DNA of 7,546 nt, taken from the NCBI GenBank assembly GCA_019114885.1, contig DXEQ01000071.1, positions 1 to 7,546 on the forward strand. The letters run 5' to 3'. The position numbers were made by a program, and so were the translations under genes. The notes beneath the pieces were generated by a model that worked only from the letters and a program-made list of their open reading frames with translations, was not told the DNA's origin and searched no databases. Below, one piece after another: positions 1 to 5,874 of this stretch. This DNA is from Candidatus Anaerobutyricum stercoripullorum (GTDB lineage Bacteria > Bacillota > Clostridia > Lachnospirales > Lachnospiraceae). The stretch's first letter is position 1; the number at the start of each line of letters is the position of its first letter.

Positions 1-88
1 TCCCCAGCTCATCCAGCAGGTCATACACTCTGATTTCTTTTTCCAATCGTCCGGTTTCATCCGCCGGACGTCCATGATGTAACTCCAT
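1..88 (-). CDS. Prolyl-tRNA deacylase, YbaK/ProX type (N-terminal fragment, cut by window edge)
   Basis: Reading the minus strand from 88 gives an uninterrupted 29-codon start, MELHHGRPADETGRL and then KEIRVYDLLDELG, which runs off the window. This matches the N-terminus of stand-alone YbaK/ProX-type editing proteins as I remember them (xGRPxDxxGRLxxExxVYDLLDxLGI). Family members hydrolyse mischarged Ala- or Cys-tRNA(Pro) in the cytoplasm. The start is supported by GGAGG at 96-100, seven nucleotides upstream of the ATG. The catalytic part lies outside the window, so the assignment rests on N-terminal similarity only. Confidence 0.75.
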   Translation of the reverse strand, partial: MELHHGRPADETGRLEKEIRVYDLLDELG

Positions 89-130
89 CGGTCTGCCTCC
101 TTTATTTCCTGTTAAAAGATGATCAGTCTT

Positions 131-159
131 ATTCTACCAAAACACCTTCCTTTTATAAA
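131..159 (-). promoter_or_regulatory. Candidate promoter of the deacylase gene (extended -10)
   Basis: On the minus strand TGG-TAGAAT (131-139) forms an extended -10 element about 43 nt upstream of the ATG at 88. The -35 position (154-159, TTTATA) is weak, as is common with a TGn extension. A 6-bp dyad GGATAA-A-TTATCC (160-172) abuts it upstream and could be an operator, or weak 3' structure of the gene ending at 174. Confidence 0.4.
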
Positions 160-173
160 GGATAAATTATCCG

Positions 174-506
174 TCAGCAAAGCTCCCCCTGTCTCTCTTT
201 CTGCAATCTGCCCTTTTCTCTCCGAAGGAGATCTTTTAATTCTTCTATCTGTTCCTCCCCCGTCTCCTCACAGCTCTCTGCCAGACAGGGTTCCATCCCT
301 TCACTCTGCGCCAGACACAGGAAAAGAAGCGCCAGCACCAGACAGATCCCCGCCGCCCCGGCGCAGATCTGAAAAACCATGACATACCTCTCCGTCACCG
401 CTGCCGCCAGGCCAAAAAGGATACAGAAGACAGCACACAACCAAAAAATCCGAAAATACCCATCCGCCTTTTTTCTGCTTTTTCGAAAGTCCAGAATATC
501 TCTCAT
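174..506 (-). CDS. Small two-helix membrane protein, function unknown
   Basis: This 110-aa protein begins MRDILDFRKSRKKADGY. The ATG at 506 is chosen because AAGGGG lies seven nucleotides upstream; the longer reading frame to 572 has no such site and adds an AT-rich tail. A basic N-terminus is followed by two hydrophobic segments (about residues 20-38 and 44-66) joined by a short polar turn. A highly charged C-terminal tail (about 68-110) is rich in Glu, Arg and Lys and probably forms a helix or short coiled coil in the cytoplasm. I recognise no family. The gene is divergent from the RHH gene at 676 across a 169-bp AT-rich gap and sits upstream of the deacylase gene in the same direction, with no convincing terminator between them. 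Confidence 0.7.
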   Translation of the reverse strand: MRDILDFRKSRKKADGYFRIFWLCAVFCILFGLAAAVTERYVMVFQICAGAAGICLVLALLFLCLAQSEGMEPCLAESCEETGEEQIEELKDLLRREKGRLQKERQGELC

Positions 507-675
507 TTTTTCAACCCCTTTAAATGATAATGCTGGTATAATGTATATCTTTTTATTAATAAATAATATCACAACTTAAATCATTTTTGCATTATATTTT
601 CAAACTATTTTCTGGTATAGATTTATATTTGCAGTTTAATTTATAATATAACAAAATTAAACAGGAGAATACACC
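507..675. other. AT-rich divergent intergenic region
   Basis: These 169 bp separate the minus-strand membrane protein gene from the plus-strand RHH gene and are strongly AT-rich. The region must hold promoters for both directions. The only part I can define is the TATAAT and inverted repeat in front of the RHH gene. No clear -35/-10 pair could be fixed for the minus-strand gene. Confidence 0.5.
634..668 (+). promoter_or_regulatory. RHH gene -10 box, candidate operator and RBS
   Basis: TATAAT at 642-647 is a consensus -10, but no good -35 was found at the right distance. A perfect 9-bp inverted repeat, GTTTAATTT (634-642) and AAATTAAAC (654-662), brackets the -10. This is where an autorepressing RHH dimer would be expected to bind. 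The RBS AGGAGA (663-668) lies seven nucleotides before the ATG. The AT-richness raises the chance of a fortuitous repeat. Confidence 0.4.
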
Positions 676-870
676 ATGGATAAAACAGACAACAAACTGG
701 TGATTACACCAAAAGATGACCGATACGTCACAATGACGATCCGCACAGAAAAAAGAATACAGGAGGAGTACAACAAGCTATCTGCCCGGACCAATCGTTC
801 CAGAAACGAACTGATCAGCATGGCGCTGAAATACGCTCTCGACAACATGATTGTCGATGACGATGAGTGA
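676..870 (+). CDS. Ribbon-helix-helix (Arc/CopG-type) DNA-binding protein
   Basis: This 64-aa protein has the layout of a minimal RHH repressor: a short polar N-terminus, a beta strand RYVTMTIRT (residues 16-24) that would insert into the DNA major groove, a first helix (about 25-39), a turn NRSR (40-43) and a second helix NELISMALKYALDNM (44-58). It ends in an acidic tail, VDDDE. RHH proteins act as dimers and often repress their own operon; they include plasmid copy-number regulators and type II antitoxins. A good RBS supports the start. The stop codon overlaps a second ORF at 863, so this gene is probably the first of a small coupled operon. The actual target is unknown. Confidence 0.85.
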   Translation: MDKTDNKLVITPKDDRYVTMTIRTEKRIQEEYNKLSARTNRSRNELISMALKYALDNMIVDDDE

Positions 871-1024
871 AGGCGCCCAGTTCTTACATAGATTAAAGAA
901 TCAGGAATCTGTTTCGCGGAACATTACGGAGAGACTGCTTTACACAAAAACCCTTATCAATCTGACGCTGTTCCGTCCGGACCTTCCGAGACCAACGGAC
1001 AGAGTCAGAAACGGTGCAAAATGA
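863..1024 (+). CDS. Possible 53-aa protein coupled to the RHH gene
   Basis: This ORF starts with an ATG inside the last codons of the RHH gene (8-nt overlap) and runs 53 codons to a TGA at 1022-1024. It begins MSEGAQFLHRLKNQESV and continues with SRNITERLLYTKTLINLTLF. It has no Shine-Dalgarno of its own, so translation would depend on coupling to the RHH gene. The product would be basic and partly amphipathic, and I recognise no family. The codon mix resembles the flanking genes more than the AT-rich spacers, which argues mildly for real coding. Position after an RHH gene would fit a toxin or partner protein, but nothing in the sequence shows that. It could be a chance ORF. Confidence 0.35.
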   Translation: MSEGAQFLHRLKNQESVSRNITERLLYTKTLINLTLFRPDLPRPTDRVRNGAK

Positions 1025-1110
1025 AAAGGCAGAAAATTCGTCTATTTTGCTTATATAAAATATATTATATTCATATATTATTGATTGTTACTATATTGTT
1101 ATCGATGTGA
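1021..1110 (+). CDS. Possible 29-aa hydrophobic peptide
   Basis: The ATG at 1021 overlaps the TGA of the preceding 53-aa ORF in the classic ATGA arrangement. The 29-codon frame begins MKRQKIRLFC and ends YIHILLIVTILLSM: a basic N-terminus followed by one probable membrane helix. This is the shape of small membrane peptides, including type I toxins. No Shine-Dalgarno was found, and AT-rich DNA tends to encode hydrophobic residues by chance. The two successive stop/start overlaps are the main argument in its favour. Confidence 0.25.
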   Translation: MKRQKIRLFCLYKIYYIHILLIVTILLSM

Positions 1111-1119
1111 TATATGCCA

Positions 1120-1239
1120 TTCAGATGAGAGTTCAGCCAGAACATCCGGATAAGTTATTCTTATATCCTGAATATGTCCGGATATACGGGTAAATCAGAA
1201 TCCAACTGCACAAACAGATTCTCGGATCCCTCATCTGAA
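1120..1239 (+). ncRNA. Candidate structured RNA or structured 3' region
   Basis: A perfect 10-bp inverted repeat, TTCAGATGAG (1120-1129) and CTCATCTGAA (1230-1239), encloses about 100 nt without a gene. Inside are smaller hairpins: GGATAAG pairing with CTTATATCC around 1148-1169, and AGAATC (1197-1202) with GATTCT (1217-1222). The terminator at 1243-1284 follows directly. This could be an independent small RNA, the 3' UTR of the RHH cluster, or a fortuitous fold. I recognise no known RNA family, and no promoter is evident just upstream. Confidence 0.3.
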
Positions 1240-1285
1240 AATAACAGGAAATGCCAAAATCCAATCCCGGCATTTCCTGTTTTTC
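1237..1285. terminator. Two-way intrinsic terminator between converging units
   Basis: AACAGGAAATGCC (1243-1255) and GGCATTTCCTGTT (1269-1281) form a perfect 13-bp stem with a 13-nt loop. On the plus strand it runs into TTTTTC (1280-1285). On the minus strand the stem is followed by ATTTTC. It therefore fits as an end for both the plus-strand RHH cluster and the minus-strand XRE gene whose stop is at 1293. Confidence 0.8.
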
Positions 1286-1292
1286 ATTGTGA

Positions 1293-1625
1293 TCATGCCG
1301 GTTCTCCAAACAGGAAATTACAGTATGCCAACACTCTCTCCCTGGAAGGGCAGCCGAAAATCCACCTGTCTCTGTCTGCATACCTGACTTCATCCTGACA
1401 GACAATAAGCTCCTCCACAGACTTGCCCAGAAGTCGGCTGAGCGCAAACATATTGTCAAGGGAGGGAAGAGACTTGCCGTTGAACCAGGCGTAGATGGAC
1501 TGGTAAGCGCCAATCTGCAGATAATTCTGAATATCCTTCACAGAATAATTCTGCCGGAGGCACTCCCGCTTCAAAAGACGCCCCGTCCGCTTTATGTCAA
1601 TCTTGGGATATCTGAAATCATGCAC
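1293..1625 (-). CDS. XRE-family helix-turn-helix regulator
   Basis: This cytoplasmic protein of about 110 aa has an XRE/Cro-type domain. After FRYPKIDIKRTGRLLKREC come the helix-turn-helix stretch SVKDIQNYLQIGAYQSIYAW (about residues 29-47) and then NGKSLPSLDNMFALSRLLGK with EELIV, the typical end of the domain. It belongs to a Clostridia group I know by the pattern xYPxIDxxxTGRxIKxxR...SLPSxDNLxALSxLL. A short C-terminal tail (78-110) has no known domain. I chose GTG at 1625, with AGGAAGGG ten nucleotides upstream; a TTG at 1658 would add 11 residues but has only a weak RBS. The gene follows the radical SAM gene by about 94 nt with no terminator between them, so it may be its co-transcribed regulator. 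Confidence 0.85.
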   Translation of the reverse strand: MHDFRYPKIDIKRTGRLLKRECLRQNYSVKDIQNYLQIGAYQSIYAWFNGKSLPSLDNMFALSRLLGKSVEELIVCQDEVRYADRDRWIFGCPSRERVLAYCNFLFGEPA

Positions 1626-1719
1626 TCTATCACTTCCCTTCCTGTCTGTCGGTGACAAAACCTGTTACAGTATCATCGCAAAATGCGAAACCTACTCCTG
1701 CCGCTTCCACAAAAACGTC

Positions 1720-2799
1720 TCACATCCAGTAGACCCTGCTTCTCTTCCTCTTCCCACACAGCACGATCTCAGGACAGATCGGGCAGCCTCCCAGACACAG
1801 GCGGCGCATCTGGCAGCCCGGACATGCGTTCCTGAGCCTGCTGCGAAAATCCTCAAACTCCCGGCTGTCCCACGCTTCCTGAATGGAAAACCGCCGAAGG
1901 TCCACGGCCCATCTCTGCGCCTGATTATCGAAACTGCATGGCATCATCTTCATATCCGGAGAGATATAGGCAGACCATCTGGCCCCCTCGCAGGTATCCA
2001 CACTGTCAATGCTGATATTGCCGGGGTCATTGAGAATGGCCGGGACCGTGCAGGAATCGAAACCAATCTTACAGTCTGTCTCCGCCTCATGGACGGTCCG
2101 CATAAACCTGCGAAAGTCCGGGCTGTCCCACGGAATGACCTTCTCCCGGGTTCCCAGTCCCACCGGCTTATGCAGAAGAAAGACTACCGCATTAATCCCA
2201 TCCGGAAAATCATCCTCCTCCAGACGGCGGACAGCCTCCTCCAGCGTATCCGTATTCAGCACATAATGAATATTGGTCTTCACACCTTCCTCCATGAGCA
2301 TGTCAATGGCATCCAGCGTGTACTGACACCGGTACCAGCTGACGGCAACCGCTCCGCAGTACTCCCGGCACAGGCGGGCAGCTTCCCTGGTCATGCCGAA
2401 CCCGGAGGTCGTAAAATTAGGGACAATACCCGCCTCACGGCAGAGACGCAGTATCTCCGGGAAATGCTCGTGCTGGTCCGGGTCCCCGCATCCTCCCAGG
2501 GCAATCTGAAACGTCCTGCCTCTGCACTGATCCACAATGCTCTCAAAATCCTCCAGACTCATGTTGGGCTCCATCCGGTGAAGACCGTCCTGATAGCACT
2601 CAATCCCCGCCTTCACACATAATCCCGTCCGCCCGTGGATGCAGTGTCCCATGATCCCGACATCCAGCAATTCGGGAAAAGAAGCCATGAAGGGGTCGAC
2701 TCCCGTGTCCTTCTTCCCTCTGAGGATTCCCGTGCGCATGTACTTCCCGCTCTTCTCATCAAAAGCGGAAACAAAATTCTTATCCACTCTGATCTTCAT
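1720..2799 (-). CDS. Radical SAM/SPASM-domain protein with unusual cluster motif
   Basis: This 359-aa protein is a radical SAM enzyme by fold signs. FPELLDVGIMGHC leads into three cysteines, C53, C61 and C68, with Tyr after the third, in the place of the usual CxxxCxxC; here the spacing is C-x7-C-x6-C. ALGGCGDPDQHEHF (100-113) corresponds to the GGExP SAM-binding motif, and VPNFTTSG (126-133) to the next strand. The C-terminus has a SPASM-like pattern for extra Fe-S clusters: C270, C288, then C326-x2-C329-x5-C335-x3-C339 and C348. SPASM enzymes usually modify peptides or proteins by radical chemistry. AGGAG overlaps the TAG stop of the preceding gene and places the ATG six nucleotides on, so the two are translationally coupled. 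The substrate is not known; the neighbouring Ser-rich protein is a reasonable suspect. The last residues (349-359) are very basic. Confidence 0.85.
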   Translation of the reverse strand: MKIRVDKNFVSAFDEKSGKYMRTGILRGKKDTGVDPFMASFPELLDVGIMGHCIHGRTGLCVKAGIECYQDGLHRMEPNMSLEDFESIVDQCRGRTFQIALGGCGDPDQHEHFPEILRLCREAGIVPNFTTSGFGMTREAARLCREYCGAVAVSWYRCQYTLDAIDMLMEEGVKTNIHYVLNTDTLEEAVRRLEEDDFPDGINAVVFLLHKPVGLGTREKVIPWDSPDFRRFMRTVHEAETDCKIGFDSCTVPAILNDPGNISIDSVDTCEGARWSAYISPDMKMMPCSFDNQAQRWAVDLRRFSIQEAWDSREFEDFRSRLRNACPGCQMRRLCLGGCPICPEIVLCGKRKRSRVYWM

Positions 2800-2808
2800 A
2801 AGACTCTC

Positions 2809-3183
2809 CTAATAACTCAGATCACCGTCAATCATGGTGAAATTGTCCGGCGTACACTTCTCCAGATCCGCCCAGAGCGTCTCAAAGGCGTCGCTGTAAC
2901 TGTACTCGCAGTCCTCGAAGCTGACACAGCCGTAGTAGATCGACTTGCCCTCCTTGAGCGCCTTCCGGATCTGTCTGGCCCGCTCTTCCTCAATATACTC
3001 CTCCTCAATAAAGCCTGCGATCTCCTCCTCCGTGCTGTCAGGCGTCAGCACCATCTCTCCGAGCAGATTATCGCAGACATAGTCCAGAATAAGCTGCTTC
3101 TGCTCCTCTGTTAACTCATCCTTCCTTGCCAGGATAAAACTGCTGCTGCTGGAATTCGTCACAAAATCACTTCGTATCTTCAT
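2809..3183 (-). CDS. Small acidic protein with N-terminal FVTNSSSSSF motif
   Basis: This 124-aa protein opens with MKIRSDFVTNSSSSSFILAR. I recall the same (D/G)FV(T/S)NSSSSSF start on many otherwise unrelated uncharacterised bacterial and phage proteins, but I cannot check that here and know of no settled role. The rest is very acidic and probably helical (about 22-80), followed by SIYYGCVSFEDCEYSYSDAF (81-100), which looks like beta structure, with cysteines at 37, 86, 92 and 110. No signal peptide or membrane segment is evident. The ATG at 3183 has AGGAGG eight nucleotides upstream. The radical SAM gene starts nine nucleotides after the stop, so this protein may be its substrate or binding partner. 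That link is inferred from position only. Confidence 0.75.
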   Translation of the reverse strand: MKIRSDFVTNSSSSSFILARKDELTEEQKQLILDYVCDNLLGEMVLTPDSTEEEIAGFIEEEYIEEERARQIRKALKEGKSIYYGCVSFEDCEYSYSDAFETLWADLEKCTPDNFTMIDGDLSY

Positions 3184-3268
3184 ATGTCTTTCCTCCTGTA
3201 AAATTATTCTTTATATATAAGGATATTAGCATATGTATAGAGCGGAGTCATTCAGTTTAAAACTGAAT
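3184..3268 (-). promoter_or_regulatory. Leader of the radical SAM operon with palindrome
   Basis: The RBS AGGAGG lies at 3192-3197. A near-perfect palindrome, ATTCAGTTT-A-AAACTGAAT (3250-3268), sits about 70-85 nt before the start codon. It overlaps a weak possible -35 (TTTAAA, 3256-3261), 16 nt from TATACA (3234-3239). This is a plausible operator, perhaps for the XRE protein encoded at the end of the same operon. The promoter match itself is poor. Confidence 0.35.
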
Positions 3269-3274
3269 AAAATC

Positions 3275-3320
3275 AAAAAAACACGAACAGATTACCATAC
3301 AAAAATAATCCATTCGTGTT
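3275..3320 (-). terminator. Intrinsic terminator of the SNF transporter gene
   Basis: On the minus strand AACACGAA (3320-3313) pairs with TTCGTGTT (3287-3280), with an inner ATTA/TAAT helix, and a run of seven T follows (3281-3275). It begins 21 nt past the stop codon at 3342. Confidence 0.85.
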
Positions 3321-3341
3321 CTCTCTCTTTTATCTTCCGTA

Positions 3342-4835
3342 TCAGTTCCCGGAATCCACGGTCTGTCCTCCGTGTCCTCTGCCACCGCCGGCCAGCGCGC
3401 AGCCGATCACAAAGACAAGGAATAAAACCGCGACAGCCATCCACCCTGCCAGTGCGGCCGTCCCCTGCGCGACAAACTTATCATAGTATCCTTTCAGATA
3501 GATTACCATAATAATCAGCGGAATGCCATAGGCAACATAATTTTTAAGTCCTTTCGGGAAATGCGGGCCTTTTCCGGTGTTGGCCTCCGCCAGGAAATTC
3601 TCCCAACCCCAGCCATTTTTTCTGGTACAGAAAAGTACATAACCCAGACTTCCCAGCGGAAGCAGATTATTGGATACGATAAAATCTTCCAGGTCCATGA
3701 TGGTGCTGCCCTCTCCCAGAGGCTGGAAGCCCGCCAGCACATTAAATCCCAGCACGCACGGCACACTGAGAAGAATGATCAGCACCGCGCTCACCGCGAC
3801 ACTCCTGTTCCGGGACCATCCAAAGAGGTCCATATCAAAGGAAATGATATTCTCAAATACCGCCACCACCGTGGTAAAGGCCGCAAAGGTCAGGAAAAGG
3901 AAAAATAATCCTCCCCAGAGGGCGCCGCCCGGTATCTGAGCAAAAATATTCGGGATCGTGATAAAGATCAGGCTCGGACCGGAACCCGGCTCAATCCCAA
4001 AGGCAAAGCAGGCCGGTATAATGATAAATCCGGCCGTCAGCGCCACGCTGGTATCCAGCGCAGTGATACTCACCGCCTCGCCGAGCAGCGTCCGCTCCTT
4101 CGGCATGTAGCTTCCGAAGATCATCATGGCGCCGATACCGATGGACAAAGTAAAGAACGACTGACTCAGGGCGGCAAAGATCACATTTCCTATGCCCTGC
4201 TCCGCCATCTTCGCAAAATCCGGCACCAGATAGAACCGGATGCCTTCTCCCGCGCCTTCCATGAAAACGGAATGGACCGCCAGCACGACCATCAGCACCA
4301 GCAGAATGGACATCATAAACTTCGACGCCCTCTCAATTCCTTTCTGAATCCCGAAAATACATACGGCAAATCCCACCACACAGATGAGAATCGTCCAGAA
4401 CATCATCACCGGCATATTGCCCATCACGTCAGAAAACGCCGCCGTCACCTGCTCCGTATCCGCGCCGCGAAAATCGCCCCGCACGCTCTTCACGCAGTAG
4501 TACATGAGCCAGCCGCCCACCGTGGTATAAAACATCATCAGCAGATAGCTGCCTGCGATTCCGATCCATTTCGTCCAGTGCCATCTCGTTCCCTGCGGTT
4601 CCAGCTTTTCAAAAGAAGCCGCCACACTGAACCGGCTGGCACGCCCGATGGAGAACTCGCACACCAGAACAGGAATCCCCATGATCAGCAAAAAGATCAG
4701 ATAGATCAGAATAAATGCCGCTCCGCCGTACTCACCGCAAAGATACGGGAACTTCCATACATTTCCAATCCCGATGGCACATCCTGCCGATACCAGAATA
4801 AAACCAATCCGGGAACCAAATGTCTCTCTTTTCAT
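3342..4835 (-). CDS. Sodium-dependent transporter, neurotransmitter:sodium symporter (SNF) family
   Basis: This 497-aa integral membrane protein has the LeuT/MhsT-type pattern and probably 12 membrane helices. TM1 carries the unwound GNVWKFPYLCGEYGGAAF (24-41). TM6 is SQSFFTLSIGIGAMMIFGSY (224-243). TM8 has FAAFTTVVAVFE (317-328), where T321 and T322 align with the LeuT Na2-site Thr/Ser. Bacterial members import amino acids or related compounds with Na+; the substrate cannot be read from the sequence. The C-terminus ends in a short Gly-rich tail. The ATG at 4835 has AGAGGA directly adjacent and GGGAG about nine nucleotides upstream. It is flanked by its own promoter (4909-4937) and terminator, so it is probably monocistronic. 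Confidence 0.93.
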   Translation of the reverse strand: MKRETFGSRIGFILVSAGCAIGIGNVWKFPYLCGEYGGAAFILIYLIFLLIMGIPVLVCEFSIGRASRFSVAASFEKLEPQGTRWHWTKWIGIAGSYLLMMFYTTVGGWLMYYCVKSVRGDFRGADTEQVTAAFSDVMGNMPVMMFWTILICVVGFAVCIFGIQKGIERASKFMMSILLVLMVVLAVHSVFMEGAGEGIRFYLVPDFAKMAEQGIGNVIFAALSQSFFTLSIGIGAMMIFGSYMPKERTLLGEAVSITALDTSVALTAGFIIIPACFAFGIEPGSGPSLIFITIPNIFAQIPGGALWGGLFFLFLTFAAFTTVVAVFENIISFDMDLFGWSRNRSVAVSAVLIILLSVPCVLGFNVLAGFQPLGEGSTIMDLEDFIVSNNLLPLGSLGYVLFCTRKNGWGWENFLAEANTGKGPHFPKGLKNYVAYGIPLIIMVIYLKGYYDKFVAQGTAALAGWMAVAVLFLVFVIGCALAGGGRGHGGQTVDSGN

Positions 4836-4868
4836 TCCTCTTGTCTCCCTTCCATTGTCATAAACAGC

Positions 4869-4896
4869 AAAAACAGAAGCCGATGGCGGCTTCTGT
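4869..4896 (-). terminator. Terminator-like hairpin in front of the transporter gene
   Basis: ACAGAAGCCG (minus strand 4896-4887) pairs perfectly with CGGCTTCTGT (4882-4873) around a 4-nt loop, and a run of T follows on the minus strand (4873-4869). It would terminate transcripts from the MerR-type gene ending at 4962. It also lies just after the predicted transcription start of the transporter gene, so it could act as an attenuator or 5' stem-loop there. Confidence 0.75.
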
Positions 4897-4908
4897 CGCT
4901 AATGTTCT

Positions 4909-4937
4909 ATTTTACTGTAAGATGCGACTCCTGTCCA
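4909..4937 (-). promoter_or_regulatory. Sigma-A-type promoter of the transporter gene
   Basis: TGGACA (4932-4937) and TAAAAT (4909-4914) are read on the minus strand with exactly 17 bp between them, each one base off consensus. The expected transcription start is near 4902, giving a leader of roughly 65 nt before the ATG at 4835. Confidence 0.7.
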
Positions 4938-4961
4938 GATGGAATCTGAATATCACACGAA

Positions 4962-5837
4962 TTATTCTCTGTCTTTGAATATCAGATTATAATTGGAATC
5001 ATAATATATTCCCAGTTCCCGGCAGATCCGGTCATTCATCGCATCCATCGCTTCTTTATATTCCCTGTATTTCGGCGATAAGATCTTCAGATTCTTAATA
5101 AAAATGTCATTATATCCCTTATTTTGCAGCTCCTTCTGCATTCTTCGCTGCGCCACGTAGGATGGGTGATACTTCAGCGGGCCCGATTTCAGTTTCGCGC
5201 CTTTCAGTACATTTGCTTTCAAAGTATCATAATCGGCTTCACTCATATCCCGGTAATAGGAAGTCAGTTCCTCCGCCGTTCTGGTCTCCCTCCTGATTCC
5301 GCCCGCCAGATTGACACCCAGCGTCATGAGAAACGGTACTTTGATCGTCGTCTCATCGCAATATTCCAGCAGGTTTTTAAACGCCTGTTTCTGTTCTTCC
5401 GTCTTTATCCGGATATGCAGAAACGGGCGGAAGTGATCCTTATAATATTCACTCCACTTGCCGGGAATCAGGGATTCAATCGCCTGATCAAAGGCTTCGT
5501 GATCCAGCAGCTCATCGGCCTTTGACACGTCCCCGTTTTCTATAAACTGTTCCAGCGCCTTTACTTCTGAATCACGCACTTCCTTTTCTTCCAGCTTATC
5601 CTGATAAATCCTGAGCAGAATGCTCTGATCCCCGGTTGTTAAAATGTGCCGGATATCTTTGATGCCGATTCCGAGTTTCCGGTACAGCGATACATTTTTC
5701 AGAATCCGGATATCCTCCTCCGTATAATTCCGGTATCCGTTCTCATCTTTTGACACAGTAAGGAGTCCCTGCTCCTCATAATATTTGATCGCTCGTTTTG
5801 TCATCCCGACTTTTTCAGCCGCCTCATTGATCCGCAT
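4962..5837 (-). CDS. MerR-family transcriptional regulator
   Basis: This 291-aa protein starts with a complete MerR winged-helix DNA-binding domain: MRINEAAEKVGMTKRAIKYY, then EEQGLLTVSKDENGYRNYTEEDI and LYRKLGIGIKDIRHIL (residues 1-67). A charged linker helix typical of the dimerisation coiled coil follows (about 70-102). The remaining 190 residues form an effector domain that is mostly helical and not the GyrI-like or metal-binding type I would recognise; it has a single Cys (159) and no metal-binding motif. MerR proteins bind long-spacer promoters and activate by twisting the DNA. AGGAGGT lies six nucleotides before the ATG at 5837. It has its own 19-bp-spacer promoter, so it is probably autoregulated. 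The ligand and other targets, possibly the transporter downstream or the membrane protein upstream, are unknown. Confidence 0.9.
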   Translation of the reverse strand: MRINEAAEKVGMTKRAIKYYEEQGLLTVSKDENGYRNYTEEDIRILKNVSLYRKLGIGIKDIRHILTTGDQSILLRIYQDKLEEKEVRDSEVKALEQFIENGDVSKADELLDHEAFDQAIESLIPGKWSEYYKDHFRPFLHIRIKTEEQKQAFKNLLEYCDETTIKVPFLMTLGVNLAGGIRRETRTAEELTSYYRDMSEADYDTLKANVLKGAKLKSGPLKYHPSYVAQRRMQKELQNKGYNDIFIKNLKILSPKYREYKEAMDAMNDRICRELGIYYDSNYNLIFKDRE

Positions 5838-5874
5838 AACAACACCTCCTCGTGTACTGACCCGTTCTGTCTGC

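Noticed and set aside
1594..2622. Long plus-strand open frame of 342 codons
   Set aside because: It is antisense to the radical SAM and XRE genes, shows no protein-family signature and has no proper RBS. It is a shadow of the minus-strand codons.
4832..4861. Nine-residue upstream ORF whose TGA overlaps the transporter ATG
   Set aside because: The overlap is suggestive, but there is no Shine-Dalgarno in front of it and so short a frame is expected by chance.
4272..4949. Plus-strand open frame of 225 codons rich in His and Arg
   Set aside because: It is antisense to the SNF transporter gene. The composition is what reversed hydrophobic codons give.
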